A DNA stretch of 64,000 nucleotides from Dendrobium chrysotoxum (lineage: Eukaryota; Streptophyta; Magnoliopsida; Asparagales; Orchidaceae), in NCBI GenBank assembly GCA_019925795.1, contig CM034307.1, forward strand, positions 15,521,197-15,585,196. The letters run 5' to 3'. A model generated the notes under the pieces. That model was not told where the DNA came from, ran no database searches, and was given only the letters and a program-made list of their open reading frames with translations. A program made the translations under genes and the position numbers. Within the stretch, counting starts at the first letter, position 1; each line of letters begins with the position of its first letter. This document shows, in pieces, positions 11,458 to 24,800 of the stretch.

Positions 11458-13019
11458 AAAGTAAAAAATCTCTTAGGCATACATAGCTTTTGAATCATCA
11501 GATTAGGAGCGAGATGATGTTTAGAGCTTTGTTTGTGTATTTATTTATTTATGTTATTTTTGTGTGCGTGTATGTTTTTTATTCATTATAATTTTGTTTA
11601 TTTTCTATGTTTTCTTTATGTTTTATTTCTCTTTTTATTTTTATATTTTTTCTTTAGTCTCCATATTGTTTGTATAGTTCTCTAATCAACACACACATCA
11701 CATTTTATTTCGTATATGCCTTAGAAAATTAAATCTTTTTTTAAAGATTATTTTTTTTCTAAAAATGAAAATTTTGCCTCCTATTTTCTCAAAATTTTAT
11801 GTAAGTTATGGTTGACTTCTCTAAAATCAGTTAAAAGAAGGAAACTAATGATTTTGTCTCTCTATCTCATTTCTTTAATGAGGCTATTTTACTTTTGATT
11901 CGAAATGTTCATCAAATTATAAATTAAATTTTAAAATTGAACTTTTTTCATCTCCCTACATTTTATCTATCTCTTAGGGATCTTTTGCAAGTTATTGAAT
12001 CCACTTCATTACTTTCTTAATCAAGCTGTTCATTTTGGTTACTAGGTTGGGTTTACTTTAGTCTTTAAAATTATAGAAAGGAAGCATATTTGTGATGAGA
12101 AAAGAGGCACAAAATGAGCCCAAAGCTGAAAAGATGCGCAATATCTCCAAAATGAAAAGATGCATAAAGTGCATTAAAAATCAAAAGATGTGTAATGTTG
12201 CCAAAATAAAAAGATACACAAAGTGTATTAAAAATTAAAAGATGCACAATGTATGCCAAAAACTAATAAAGAGACATAAAATGAGCCCACAATGAGTTAG
12301 CTTACCTTTCTTGTACTTCTTAAATCTTAAGAAAACCCTTATATCTATTGATATTTTCAATACTTGAGTTTAAAAGTCATGACTTTTGATTCACCATTTT
12401 ACATTAATCTTCTATTAGATATATTTCAAGCAAGGAGTTTTGAAAAGATTATTATTTCCTTCTCTAATTCGTTCCTTGATTTAGATATTTGCTTAAAAGA
12501 GTTTTTTAGCGCTTAAGGAATTTGAGTTTGGATTAACAATTTTTGAATCTCTAACCTTTCTGAGATTATGTGTAGTCAAGACATGCCTTACTATGTTTTT
12601 GAACAAAATTAAGAGGTAATTTTCTCATTCCAATAAAATTTTGAAATTTTAAACTGATTCTTCTAAAACATCACCTTCACCAAATTAGGGGCTGTTTTGA
12701 TCTTCTACTCTATTTATTTTATTTTATTTTTTCTATGCTCCTCTTATTTTTGATAATATTAAAGGGGAAAAATGTACTGTTATATTTGTGTTGTATTTGA
12801 ACATACTGTTATTTTTTGTTGTAATTATTTAGTTTATCTTTTTATCTAGTTATTATTTATTTATTTATTTATTTTTTAAAATAAAAATTAAAAAGAAAGA
12901 AAATTGTGTTTTCCCTTATTTTTAAAATTTTTTTTCTTGGTAAGGGGGAGATTAAGAAAAAATACTTTTGGTTTGCAAATTCAACCAGTAATGTTTGCCA
13001 TCATAAAAAAGAGGGAGAT
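11458..13019 (+). other. Element D non-coding internal region and purine tract
   Basis: T-rich sequence related to the post-pol spacer of element G. It holds a short hairpin array at 12099-12287 (units with GATGCGCAA or GATACACAAAGTGTATT, between copies of AGAGGCACAAAATGAG) and ends with the purine tract AAAAAAGAGGGAGA at 13005-13018 just before the 3' LTR. Open frames here are short and look accidental. Confidence 0.75.
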
Positions 13020-14540
13020 TATTGCGACTCGAGCTCACGAGTTTAATTTTTGATGATAACAAACATTATGGCCCATATCTTTATGTCACCTAGTATTTTT
13101 ATTATATACTTGTTTGTGTGTATACTAATATTTCAGGAATACCATGTACCATCCAATGAAGAATCAAAGCTCAAGATTGGGTAGAATAGGTTATGCTATA
13201 AAGAGTCTGTAATATTTATTAATGTAATTTTTAATTTCTTGAGTTGAGTCCTGTAAAAGTGTTTGCTAGCTTGGTGACCTTGCACACACACACTCAAGGG
13301 AGCAAGATCTAGTCAAAACTAGAAGTTTAATTTTTGAACTAATCGTACTAGACGATTTATATCATCTAGACAATCAGCTCTTTGAACTAATCTTACTGGG
13401 TGATTTATATCGTCGAGGATGGTCCTTTATGATCTTAAAAATTTAGCTGCTAATGATAATTTAGGCAATGATTTAAGATTCAAATTTTGTTCTAATCATC
13501 CTAGATGATCTATGAAAATCATGCCTAAATTAATCCTATAATAAGTCAATCAAATATGCTTAATTTAATATTCTGATCGTACTGGATGATCACAGAATTA
13601 TCATGGATGATCTGTATAAATTTGTACATATCATCCAGGTGGTCATGTTGGACTATCAGGTCAAATTTTATACATCATCCTAGACAATCCTGCGATCATG
13701 GTGGATGATTCTTGGTGGGTGAATTGAGTTTTTAGGATTTTCTGAAGCCCTCTTTTTAAGCACATCATCCTGGAAAATCATGTGATTGTCCTGGATGATC
13801 TTTGCCACCAGAATTAATTTTTTAGGATTTTTAGAGCCCTCTATTTAAGCTTTCTCAAAGACACTAAAAGTGTCTTTGGCAGCCACTGAGGCTTCATTTT
13901 CCTGGAGAAAATTTGAAGAGAGAGCCTTGAAAGGGTGAGAGAGAGGAAAGGGTGGAGTTTTATAGAGGGAGAAGATCCTTGGATGGGATTTCAAGGGAGT
14001 GTGGAGGTGGTTTCACATGGTTGCTCTGGCAAGCTTGCACCTAAATACCATCGGATTTAAGGTTGTCTTGAGGGATGTTTTGGAAAGAAGAAGATTTCGT
14101 TGGTCTCAAAGGACCAGGTTCTCTACCTTCACCAAGAGGGTGAAAAAGAATTCCAGGTTCTCTACCACACCGGGGGAGGTGGAAGATATTTTATAAGGGC
14201 TTGTTCACCTAGCTGTGTGGGCTAAAGGAGAGTCACTAAAGGTTTAGTGTAATACCTAGAACATGAGGTTCTTGGGAGTGGACGTAGGTTAGGTTGGACC
14301 AAACCACTATAAATCTGGTGTGTTCTTTCTGATTATTTTTTGCACTTTATTTTTACAGCGATTAACTGCTTGGGTGAAATCTCTAATTTATCTTTTTATT
14401 ATTGATTTAATCCATTTCCGCTACAAGATAGAAAAAGATTTTTCTTTTTATTAAAAAAGTTTTTAAATATCCAATTCACCCCCCTCTTGGTTAGCCTTGG
14501 GATTAGTTCTATAGGATTTAATACCCCTCAAGAACTTTCA
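13020..14540 (+). repeat. Element D 3' LTR
   Basis: Starts TATTGCGACTCGAG after the purine tract and ends ACTTTCA, followed by the duplication GGTGT at 14541-14545. It contains a leader hairpin at 14128-14144: TTCACC, loop AAGAG, GGTGAA, perfectly paired. It is 1521 bp against 1572 bp for the 5' copy. Confidence 0.92.
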
Positions 14541-14545
14541 GGTGT
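14541..14545. repeat. Target site duplication of element D (right)
   Basis: GGTGT, identical to 8881-8885. Confidence 0.9.
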
Positions 14546-16039
14546 TTCATTTTGCTCTAATGTAATGATCTTTTCTCTTAGAAACTCATTTGCCTTTTCA
14601 TAGCTTGTCACTTACTATTTCAATGCATGCTCACTACTATCTAAATCGTATGCAATGGTGTCTAGTTCTTTAAAATCCTTTGCTAATCAACATGTGATAG
14701 TTTCAAGGAATCATGCTCAGTAGTTAAATCAAGATGATTTTGTTTTAAAGAATCAAATTCATCTAATAAGGCCATGTGATTGCTATCCAGAGTTGAATGA
14801 TTTTTATTAGGATTTCATTCTCTTTTTTTAGATTTAAAAATTCAATTTTCAGGTTAGTATGTGCTTTCCTGAGCTTCCTATATAAATAATAAATTCTTTC
14901 AAAAACTTTAAATAATTAATCATATGTAAGCTCTCATACCTCTTCTTGATCAGAGTGATCAAGATAATCATTAGCCATTAAACATAAGTTTGTTACCTCC
15001 TGTTTAGCTTTAGTTTCAGAGGAGTCTGATGCTGAGTCTGCCCAGAATGCCTTTTGGATCTTTTTGTTGTCCTTCGTGAACTTAGGTTTCTCCTTACCCT
15101 CCTCCTTGCTTGGGTGAGCCTTCAGAGTTGGGCTATCAGACTTCAGATGTCCTGGCTTCCAGCATTTAAAATAAATAATATCAGATGAAACTTTAGAATG
15201 CTTATTATTCTTATCTTTATTCGACTCTGATGATGCTTTTGTTTTTTTTCCTTAAGAAGCTTTTAAACTGTCTTGTTATTAAAGCAAAGTCATCATCATC
15301 AGAACCAGAAGGATCAGTGTTAGAATTATTAGCCTTTAAGGTTATAATTTTCTCCTTTTTCTTATCACCTGCATTAAGATGCCTTTGATTCACTTTTTTC
15401 TCGTAAACAATTAGTAATCTAAGTAAGTTATGAATCGAATAAACATTCAAGTCCTTAGGTTCGGTAATGGCAGTAATTTTTGCATCATAGGAAGAAGGTA
15501 AACATCTCAGATTCTTGTTCACTTTTTCATAATTTGTATGTTGTCTCCCTGAGACATACAGGGATGTAATAATTTGTGTAAATCTAATGTACATTTCAAT
15601 AATTATTTCTTTAGGTTTCATGCAAAAAAGTTCATAATCATGAAGTAAGATGTTCAGCCTAGATTGTTTAACTTCATTTGTTCCTTCATAAGAAATGTAA
15701 AGTTTGTCCCAAATTTCTTTACTGGTAGAACAAGTGGAAACAGACATATAATTTTTATATTTTAATGCACAAAAAATAGTTCAAGCATTTAGCATACAGT
15801 TGTGTCATATCTCTATCATCAGTTATCCATTCAGTAAAAGAATTTTTAATTTTAACACCATTGACTAATCTATAAGGTGCATAATATCTTTCTTTAACAA
15901 GCATCCACATTCGATGATCAATCAATTATAAAATGGTGGACATGCGAGTTTTTCAAAAATTAAAAGGAATATTATCAAATAGAGGTGATCGTGTGATTGA
16001 ATAACCTTCCGTAATATTACAATTACCAAAGTTAGCTAT
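14546..16039 (-). pseudogene. Element C gag, N-terminal and middle part
   Basis: Minus-strand gag remnant. The start codon has become ATA (complement of 16037-16039) but the ANFGN start aligns with A. The block complementary to 15217-15747 is open for 176 codons and includes STCSTSKEIWDKL, the EVKQSRLNILLHDYELF segment and the RCLPSSYDAKITAI segment typical of copia gag. The first knuckle region (near 15150-15180) and the coiled-coil region (14560-14960) follow in broken frames. The gene continues at 8880. Confidence 0.87.
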
Positions 16040-16084
16040 TGATCAAAATTCAAAAGTTTTCTAAAACTTGATTTTATGAATCAC

Positions 16085-16096
16085 TCTCTGATACCA
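16085..16096 (-). other. Element C primer-binding site
   Basis: On the minus strand TGGTATCAGAGA, next to the LTR end at 16099, matching the usual initiator tRNA-Met site except for the last base. Confidence 0.85.
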
Positions 16097-16905
16097 CTTG
16101 AAAGTTTGTGAGGGGTGTTAAACCCTACAGAACTAGCTTGAGGCTAACCAAGATGGGGGTGAATTGGTATTTTAAAATTCTTTAGGCAAACAAAAAAATT
16201 CTTTTTAAAATTTTTTGAATATTTTAAACATAAATAGTTTAAGTGGAAGTAGATAATCAAAATTAGAAATTTCAATCAAAGATCAAATTACAGAGATAAG
16301 CAAAAATAAATGTGGAAAAATAAGTAGAAAGAACACAACAGATTTATAGTGGTTCGATCAAATCTAACCTACGTCCACTCCCTAGAACCTCTCATTCTAG
16401 GAATTGCACTAATCAGTTAGTTTCTCTCCTTTTTACCCTACAGCAGGGCCGAGAAGCCCTTACAAAAATGTTTTCACCTACCTGATAAGGCAAAGAACCT
16501 AGAATCCTTTTACTCCCACCTGGAGTTAGTAGAGAACCACAAAAATCCTTTTACTCCTTACGGGAGTAGGCAGAGAACCTGACAATCATTTTACTCCCTC
16601 CTTGAGTAGGCAGAGAACCTCAACCTGATGTTGATGATCGTTTCCTCAGAGCTACCAAGGAACCAAGGATGAAGAAGGAAGACGATGATCGAATCCTTGC
16701 TTGGAGTAACCTTTGTGAATCCCTACAAAAATTCCCCCTCATAATATTCTCCCTCTCTCTCCCAAACTCTCCTTCTCCTATTCTAAGCTCTCTTTGAATT
16801 GGATTCAATAGCAAAGAATGTTGTCTAAAGAGATAATTAGAGAGCATAAATAGAGAGCCTTCAAAAAGTGCCTTAATTTTAATTTTCTAAGAATATCATC
16901 CAGGA

Positions 16906-16908
<3 letters not shown>

Positions 16909-16945
<37 letters not shown>
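16909..16945. repeat. (TA)n microsatellite
   Basis: About 18 TA units inside the element C 5' LTR; the 3' LTR has only a short TATATAT at the same place. Confidence 0.95.
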
Positions 16946-16948
<3 letters not shown>

Positions 16949-17948
16949 CCTGTATGATTAGTGTAAATCAGCCCATCCAGGCAGGAAGATTTGTATTCCC
17001 TTTATGATCAAAATAATAATTATGTACTTATCATCCAAGACAATATTGTGATTGTCCTATACGATTAGTTCAAATTAAAGCATATCATCCTGAGAAATCA
17101 TTCGAGACGTCCAGGCCGATTAGAACAAATATACTTATCATCCTAGACGATATTGCGATCATCCTGTACAATTAGTTCAAATTAAAGCATATCATCCTGA
17201 TAACTCGTTCGAGATGTCCAGGCCGATTAGAAAAAATGTACTTATCATTTTAGAAGATCTTGTGATCGTCCTGTACGATTAGTTCAAATTAACAAATTTT
17301 GTTCTGATAAATCGTTTGGGACGTCCAGTACATTCAAAAGAAAAATCATGAATCATTCAAGATGGTCTATCGATTGTTTTGTATGATATGATCGTTCAAT
17401 CTAACTATACTTAAATCCTTCATTATAGGATTATTTTAGGCATGATTATCATGGATCATCCAGGACGATGCAGATTATCCTATACGGTTAGTTCAAAATA
17501 TAAAAAATAAAATATTGCCTAAAATGTGATTGGCAGTTGATTTTTAGATTTGTACTGATCATCCTGTATGATACAAAATTATCTAGGATGATTAGTTAAG
17601 TAAACTTAATTATCAGGGATACCCTAATTTGAGTTTTTATTCTGAACTGATCATCTATGATGATTTTGGATCATCCTGTATGATGTGATCAAAAATGGAA
17701 GAACTCTTAAACTCACTAAATTTCTCCCCTTGAGTGTGTGTGTGCAAGGTTACTTAGCTTGGGGATCCATCATATTACATTTGACTCAATAAAGGGAAAA
17801 ATTATATTGAAATGAAATTTCAGGCAGACCCGATCTTTAGCTGATTTGTTTTGTAAGTGATCTTTGAGGACCTGAAAAAGTTAGTAGGTAGGGCAACCAA
17901 AAACAAATATATAGTGATAGTAATATAAAGAAAATAATTTTGTTATCA

Positions 17949-17953
17949 TAAAA
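17949..17953. repeat. Target site duplication of element B (left)
   Basis: TAAAA, repeated at 28819-28823. Confidence 0.85.
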
Positions 17954-19903
17954 TGTTGAAATCCAGGATCCCGAGCACTTAATTTTGATGGTGACAACTA
18001 ATACTTACTGAATCCATATAGACTTCCTTTAGATTACAAATGCTTAATCCTTGTATATGAGCACTAACATTTCAGGTCAGATGCACACTGCTCAAGATTA
18101 CTGGAAACTCAAACCGGGTAGAATAGGATGTTGAAAAATCTGTAATTTTTATTTCTTTATTTTTATTTTTTTGAGTCTGCCATAGAAACATGTATGTGAA
18201 AGGAGCAACCATGCACACACACAGGGGGAGAATTATTTTAAATGTTTAAATTTTTTTAAGAATATTGTACTGTACGATTAATTAATAATACTCAGGCTAA
18301 CGACTAATTTTTAGATGATTAAATTTATAATCTAATCGTACTGTACGATACCTATCGTACTGTACGATAAGATACAATTAAGAAACCCTAGCTGCCAGAA
18401 TAAGTTTGGTAAGTTCTTAATTTTGATTTTCTGAACTGATCGTACTGTACGATGATGATCATACTATACGATTAATTGAATACTTATCAAAATTATCTCC
18501 TGTAATCAAAAAATAAATGTTGGTTTCTTATTTAATGTCGATCATACTGTACGATGATATATCGTACTGTACGATAGACAGAGACGATTACAATCATCCC
18601 TTCGATCGTACCAGACGAAACCAAGGTTTTTTATTCTGTTCGTCTGGGACGATATTTATATCGTACAGGACGTTATCCTGAAATGAACTAATCATACTGT
18701 ACGTTTAGTGGAGTGCTGGACGACTGACAGAGATGATTTCAGTCGTCCCGTCGATCGTACTAGATGAAACCAAGTTTTTTTGTTCTATTCGTCCTGGACA
18801 ATATACATATCGTATAGGATGATATCCTGAAACAAACTAATTGTACTGTATGACTAGAGGAGTGCTGGACGACTAGCAGAGACGAATTCTTTTGTCCCAG
18901 GGATCATCCCATAGATCATTCTATACGAATAGTAGGAATAAATATTATCGTCCTATACGATAGACATATCATACAGTACGATATGTATAAACTCCGATAA
19001 CTATTCGTCTATACTCGTACTGGACGGAGCTGTAATTAAACTGATCGTACTGTACGATTATATATCGTACTGTACGAACAGAAACGTAAAAGTTGAAACT
19101 TTTAGAATTTTCTGAAGCCTGATATAAAAATAACTTAAATTTTTTATTGAGTGTTGTTGGTCTATCCTCTTGCTGTGAGAGGCTTTGAGGGAAGAAGGGG
19201 ATTCGTTATTGAGAAGTTTTTCCTCGGAGAGATCCAGGGCTTGAGAGAGGAAGGTGAAGGTGAGCTTGAGCATGAGGGAGAAGTAGTGTGAGGGGATCAC
19301 ACGGTGGCTCCAAGCTAGCTGCATGCTTTGCTCCTCTTGTGGCTTTGGGAAGCTTCAGGAAAGTTCTCGAGGGAAGAGTCACTTCAAGATCAACATCGTC
19401 AAGGTACTCTGCCATCTCCAGGAGGGAGAAAAAGGAGAAGGTCCTCTATCGTCACTAGGAGGGTGACATAGCGTTTGGTATTCCACCGCACCGAGGGAGG
19501 TGAAAGTGAGTATTGTAAAGGCTTCTCCGCCTTGCTGTGGGAGCAAAAGGAGAGTCAACTTTTACTAGTGCAAATCCCGGAGTAGAAGACTCCGGGGAGT
19601 GGACGTAGGTCAAGTGACCGAACCACTATAAAAATCTCTGGTGTGCTTTTTCCATTTTATCGTACTTTATTTTTCATGCTTATAATTAGTACTTTAAATT
19701 GCCTGGTGAAAAATCATATCTAAATCCTGTGTTGTGTAAGGTACAATTATAGCATCAATACTGTCATTGTGAACGTGTTACTTGCTTCCGCACTTTACTC
19801 GTTTAGTTATCCTTTTAAAAATTACAAAAAGTAGAACTCTTGTTTAGGGTTGATTTTTTTAAATACCAATTTACCCCCCCTCTTGGCGCATCTCGTACTT
19901 TCA
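17954..19903 (+). repeat. Element B 5' LTR
   Basis: 1950 bp, starts TGTTGAAATCC and ends ACTTTCA. U3 has a dense array of ATCGTACTGTACGAT palindromes and decayed copies from about 18260 to 19080, then a TATAAAAA box at 19123-19130. The leader carries hairpins at 19415-19429, 19451-19467 and 19576-19596, then GTGGACGTAGGTCAAG near 19598. Confidence 0.95.
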
Positions 19904-19905
19904 AG

Positions 19906-19917
19906 TGGTATCAGAGC
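19906..19917 (+). other. Element B primer-binding site
   Basis: TGGTATCAGAGC, initiator tRNA-Met type, two bases after the LTR. Confidence 0.93.
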
Positions 19918-19962
19918 GGGGTTTCAAGATAGTGTTTTAGAAAATCTAGAAACGTAGGATCC

Positions 19963-21779
19963 ATGGCTCAATTTGGTAACCGTAACACTGCGGAGGGTTA
20001 TTCTATAACCTGTCCACCCTTATTTGACAATATACCGTTTGATTTCTGGAAAATACGCATGTCTACATTTTTACAGTCTCTAGACTATCGCATGTGGATG
20101 TTAGTCCAAGAAGGTTATTCTGCACTATTTCGTATGTTGAATGGAATTAAAACTGAACTATCATTTAATGAATGTAGCATTGAGGATAGAGAACTTGCAC
20201 AGCTAAATGCTAAATGTCTAAATTGTTTCTTTTGTGCATTGAAATCAGAAGACTATATGCGAGTATCAACTTGTACTACTGGTAAGCAAATTTGGGACAA
20301 ACTGTGTATCACGTATGAAGGAACTAGTGAGGTCAAACAATCTAGGTTGAACATACTGCTACATGATTATGAACTATTCCGCATGAAACCTAGTGAAACT
20401 ATATCTGACATGTACACTCGATTCACCCAGATTGTAACATCTCTATATGCTTTAGGAAGAGAGTTTTCTAACTCGAAAAAAGTAAACAAAATACTGTGAT
20501 GTTTGCCTAGCTCATATGATACTAAAAATACTGCAATAACTGAGTCAAAAGACTTGAACGTTTATTCTATTGATAATTTACTTGGGTCACTCATTGCCTA
20601 CGAGCAAGGAGTGAGTCGACGACAAAGTGATGCAGGTGAAAAGAAGATGGAGTGAACGGTGGCTTTAAAAGCAAAAAATTCTGAAAGTGACAGCTCAGCA
20701 GCGGAGGAAGATGACGACATCGCCTTGATGACTCGTCAGTTTAAAAATTTTCTGAAAAGAAAGCAGTGCTGGCATCAAAGCAATTGGAACAAAGGTAAAA
20801 GCTCAAAGCATACTAAAGTTGCATCTAACAAAATTTGCTTTGAGTGCAGGAAACCCGGTCATCTCCGAGCTGATTGCCCCAACATCAAGACTCATCAAAC
20901 TAAGGAAAAGGGTGAGGAAAGATCAAAGTTCAAGAAGGGCAAATTTAAGGCACAGAAAGCATTTTGGGCTGACTCTGCCTCAGAATCATCGAAAGAAGAA
21001 GCAGAGGAGGAGGTAACGAATCTGTGTCTTATGACTAATGATAATCTTGATCAATCAGATCAAGATGAGGTATGGCCACTGTCTTACGATGAACTGCTTG
21101 TTATTTCTAAAAAAATCCATGACTCGTATAGAAAGTTAAAGAAAAAGCATGTTAGTCTTGATACTGAGTTTAGTACTTTTCAAGAGGAGCATGCTAGTGT
21201 AGTTAAGAATTTTTCTGACTTGGATAAAGATCATATGTCTTTGCTTGATGAATATGATGCATTAAACAAGAAGCATATTGAGTTAACCACTGCACACAAT
21301 ACCTTGAAATCATCACATGTTGAACTAGAGAATGTATTGAAGGAACTAGAAGAACTAGTAGGGGAACTTAGTAGTAGTGAGCATACATTGATATTTGAAT
21401 ATGAAAGTCTTAACCAAGAGAATAAATTTTTAAATGAAAAACTTCATGCATTCGAAAATAATAAAAAACTCCCATGTTTACTGAATTTTTTCAGCCTCCA
21501 CCATGTGAATCATCTCATTCAAAACCAGCACGGCATGCATCATCCAAACCCAGAAATAGGCACTACCACCCTCATAGATTAGTGAACTCATTTCCCGATG
21601 TTAGATGTTATTCTTGTGGCATACTAGGTCACATAGCCCGCACGTGCACAATTCACTATAGGACACATCTAGTGGGAAGACCTAAATCGCATTCATCACA
21701 GCATAACATGCCTACATTTCATTCATATAAGCATAGGGAGGAACCCAAAATCACTTGGGTTCCCAAAGCTAATCTGTGA
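19963..21779 (+). pseudogene. Element B gag, broken by two stops and a frameshift
   Basis: Gag forms the particle and binds the element RNA. It starts with ATG at 19963 (MAQFGNRNTAEG). The copia gag core with STCTTGKQIWDKL and RLNILLHDYELFRMKP follows, then an acidic stretch (AAEEDDDIAL), a first intact CCHC knuckle (CFECRKPGHLRADC near 20836-20877), a coiled-coil region (about 21090-21450) and a second knuckle (CYSCGILGHIARTC near 21608-21650), ending WVPKANL and TGA at 21777-21779. Lesions compared with A are a TGA at 20497-20499, a TGA near 20653 and a one-base loss near 21470. Frame 1 carries the first part and frame 3 the end. Confidence 0.92.
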
Positions 21780-21795
21780 TTGACATTGTAGGGTT

Positions 21796-21821
21796 GCTCT
21801 CACAAAAGACCTAGTGAGAGC
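21796..21821 (+). other. Gag-pol junction hairpin, element B
   Basis: Stem GCTCTCAC / GTGAGAGC (8 bp, perfect) with the 10-nt loop AAAAGACCTA. It lies between the gag stop TGA (21777-21779) and the pol ATG (21822). A second in-frame stop, TAG, lies between the gag stop and the stem. Confidence 0.8.
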
Positions 21822-24800
21822 ATGTGGTACCTGGATAGTGGCTGCTCGAGACACATGACTGGAGACATGAAGCAGTTCGTGACACTAGAGGCCAGGTCAG
21901 GAGGTAAGGTAACTTTGGGAGACAACACCACCCGGAAAGTGGTGGGCTCAGGTATCATTGGAAACACTAAGAATTTGATTATTGAGAATGTACTTTTAGT
22001 TGATGGTTTAAAGCATAATCTTTTAAGTATAAGTCAACTATGTGACAAGGGCTTTGACATAAAATTTCTTTCTAATAAATGCATGATTAGCTTAAATGAT
22101 TCACTTGTGTTAGAAGGAAAATGCATAAATAATGTTTACATGTTAGATTTAAACTGCATTGAAACCTCAAACTCTTTGTGTCTGAAAATAATAGCGGATG
22201 ACTCTTGGTTATTGCATAGGAGACTATGCCATGCTAGTATGAAAACACTTAGGAACATCACTCAGAAAGACTTAGTTAGCGGCATACCAAAGTTAGAATT
22301 TACTAAGGATCATCTCTGTGATGCTTGCCAATTAGGAAAATAAGTTAAATCTTCATTTCATGCAATCAAGGATATCAACACCACTAGGCCACTAGAAACT
22401 CTCCACATGGACCTGTTCGGACCTGTTAGTACAGCCAGCCTGGGAGGGAAGTTGTATGGGTTTATAATAGTAGATGACTACTCTAGGTTTACTTGGATGA
22501 AATTCCTAGCTCATAAGAGTGAGTCATTTGAAGAGTTTAGAATTTTCTCCACTTGGATTCAAAGGAAATTAGGATGTGTAATTTCAATAATTCATAGTGA
22601 TCACGGTGGAGAATTTTAGAATGATAAATTTGAATCATTTTGTAAAGATGTTGGAATAGAATATAATTTCTCTGCTCCTAGAACTCCTCAGCAAAATGTA
22701 ATAGTAGAAAGAAAGAATAGAACTTTAGTTGAAGCTGCTAGGGCTATGTTAGCTGAATACACTCTTTATAGGTATTTTTGGGCAGAAGCAGTAAATACCG
22801 CGTGCTATGTGTAAAATAGGATAAATGTTAGATCCAAACTTAATAAGACACCCTATGAGTTTCTTAAGGGTAGGACACCCAATCTTTCCCACTTACACAT
22901 TTTCGGTTGCAAATGCTTCATCCTAATCAATGGCAAGTCACCCTTAGGAAAGTTCGATCCTAAATATGATGAAGGGGTTTTCCTAGGCTACTCATCTGTA
23001 GGTAAAGCCTATAGAATATTCAATAAGAGAACCCTAGTAGTAGAAGAGTCAACCCATGTGGTATTTGATGAATCCAATAAGACCTCTGAATCTCATCATG
23101 AAGAAGAAGAAGTTGAGGTTATAAGGGGAGTAGAAACCATTACCATAGAGACTAGAGCGGAACCTCAGGAACATCTGCCTAGAGATTGGAAATTTTCTTT
23201 TAATCATCCTAGAGAACTGATCTTAGGAGACCCATCAGAAGGGGTAAAAACTAGGCATGGACTTAGGAAAGAGGTTAGTCATTCTATATTCATATCTATG
23301 ATTGAACCCACGAATATAGATCAAGCCTTAGGAGATGAATTTTGGATCCTAGCAATGCAAGAAGAGTTGAACCAATTCGTTAGGAATGATGTATGGGAAT
23401 TAGTCAAAAGACCTAAAGAATAAAGTGTGGTTGGAACTAAATGGGTCTTTAAAAATAAGATGAATGACTCTGGAATAGTCGTGAGAAACAAGGCTAGGTT
23501 AGTAGCAAAGGGGTATAACCAAATTGAAGGAATAGATTTTGAAGAAACCTTTGCTCCAGTAACTAGACTAGAAGCAATAAGGGTACTGTTAGCCTGTGCT
23601 TGTTTTAGGAATTTTAAGCTGTATCAAATGGATGTAAAGAGTACTTTCCTAAACGGGGTAATCAAGGAAGATGTTTATGTGGAGCTACCTCTGAGGTTTG
23701 AAAACTCATAATTTCTAAATCACGTGTTCAAATTGAAAAAGGCACTATACGGGTTAAAACAAGCACCTAGAGCCTGGTATGAAAGACTTAGTACATTCCT
23801 ACTAGATAGAGGCTTTGTTAAGAGTAGTGTGGACACCACCGTATTCTTGAAAAAGGTAGGAGTTGAGGTACTCATTGTTCAGACTTATGTAGATGACATC
23901 TTGTTCGGATCGACGGAGAAAAGCTTATGTAATGAATTTTCAAAAAAAAAATGAGTGATGAGTTTGAAATGAGTATGATGGGAGAACTTAGTTACTTCCT
24001 TGGGTTTAGTGTAAAACAAACTGAAGGTGGAATGTTTCTTAGCCAATCCAAGTACATAAATGATATTTTGAAAAAATATGAAATGGACAATGCTAAGGCT
24101 ATGAATACACCCATGAGCTCTAAAATTCAATTGGATAAAGATCCCAGTGGGAAGTTTGTAGGTCAAAAGAGGTATAGGAGAATAATTGGATCACTTCTCT
24201 ACCTAACTGCCAGTAGACCAGACATAATGTTTAGTCTGTGTCTCTGTGCCCGCTTTCAAGCTGACCCAAAAGAATCTCACATGACTGCTGTCAAAAGAAT
24301 TCTTAGATATCTACTAGGCACCCCGAGCTTAGGAATTTGGTATCCTAGACACAGCACTACTTTTGAAATCTTAGGGTACTCAGATTCAGACTTTGTAGGA
24401 TGTAGGGTAGATAGAAAAAGCACTTCTGGTACTTATCAATTCATTGGACATTCATTAGTTTCATGGTCCAGTAGAAAATAGAATTCGGTACCCCTATCAA
24501 CAGCCGAAGCAGAATATATAACGGTAGGTAGCTGTGTTGCACAAGTCTTGTGGTTAAAATAACAACTGTTAGATCTAGGACTACCTGTATGAATCATTCT
24601 AATCATGTGTGACAACACTAGTGCTATTTGCATATCCAAAAATCCAATTCAACATTCACGAACAAAACATATAGACATTAGACATCATTTTATCAGAGAT
24701 CACGTAGCCAAAGGAGATATTGAACTCCACCACGTTGCTACTGAAGATCAATTGGCTGACATTTTCACAAAACCATTAGATTATGATATATTTATCACCT

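Larger units (their letters stand above)
8886..14540 (+). mobile_element. Element D: non-autonomous copia element lacking pol and ORF3
   Basis: 5.65-kb element with LTRs 8886-10457 and 13020-14540 and a 5-bp duplication GGTGT. The internal region is only 2.56 kb: PBS, a degenerate gag (10516-11457), then about 1.5 kb of non-coding sequence ending in a purine tract. No protease, integrase, RT, RNase H or third ORF remains. The sequence after gag resembles the pol-to-ORF3 spacer of element G (compare 41090-41180 with 11810-11890), so pol was removed cleanly. It would have depended on proteins from a relative. Confidence 0.9.
16099..17953 (-). repeat. Element C 5' LTR, main part (split by element B)
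   Basis: Minus-strand LTR ending TTTCA at 16099. The first bases of the LTR (TGTTATAAATCTGG) lie beyond element B at 28824-28853. A (TA)n run at 16909-16945 has expanded next to an ATCATCCAGGATGAT palindrome. The leader part (16380-16630) has the same hairpins as the 3' LTR, and a stable stem CCTAGAA/TTCTAGG lies near 16384-16404. Confidence 0.9.
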
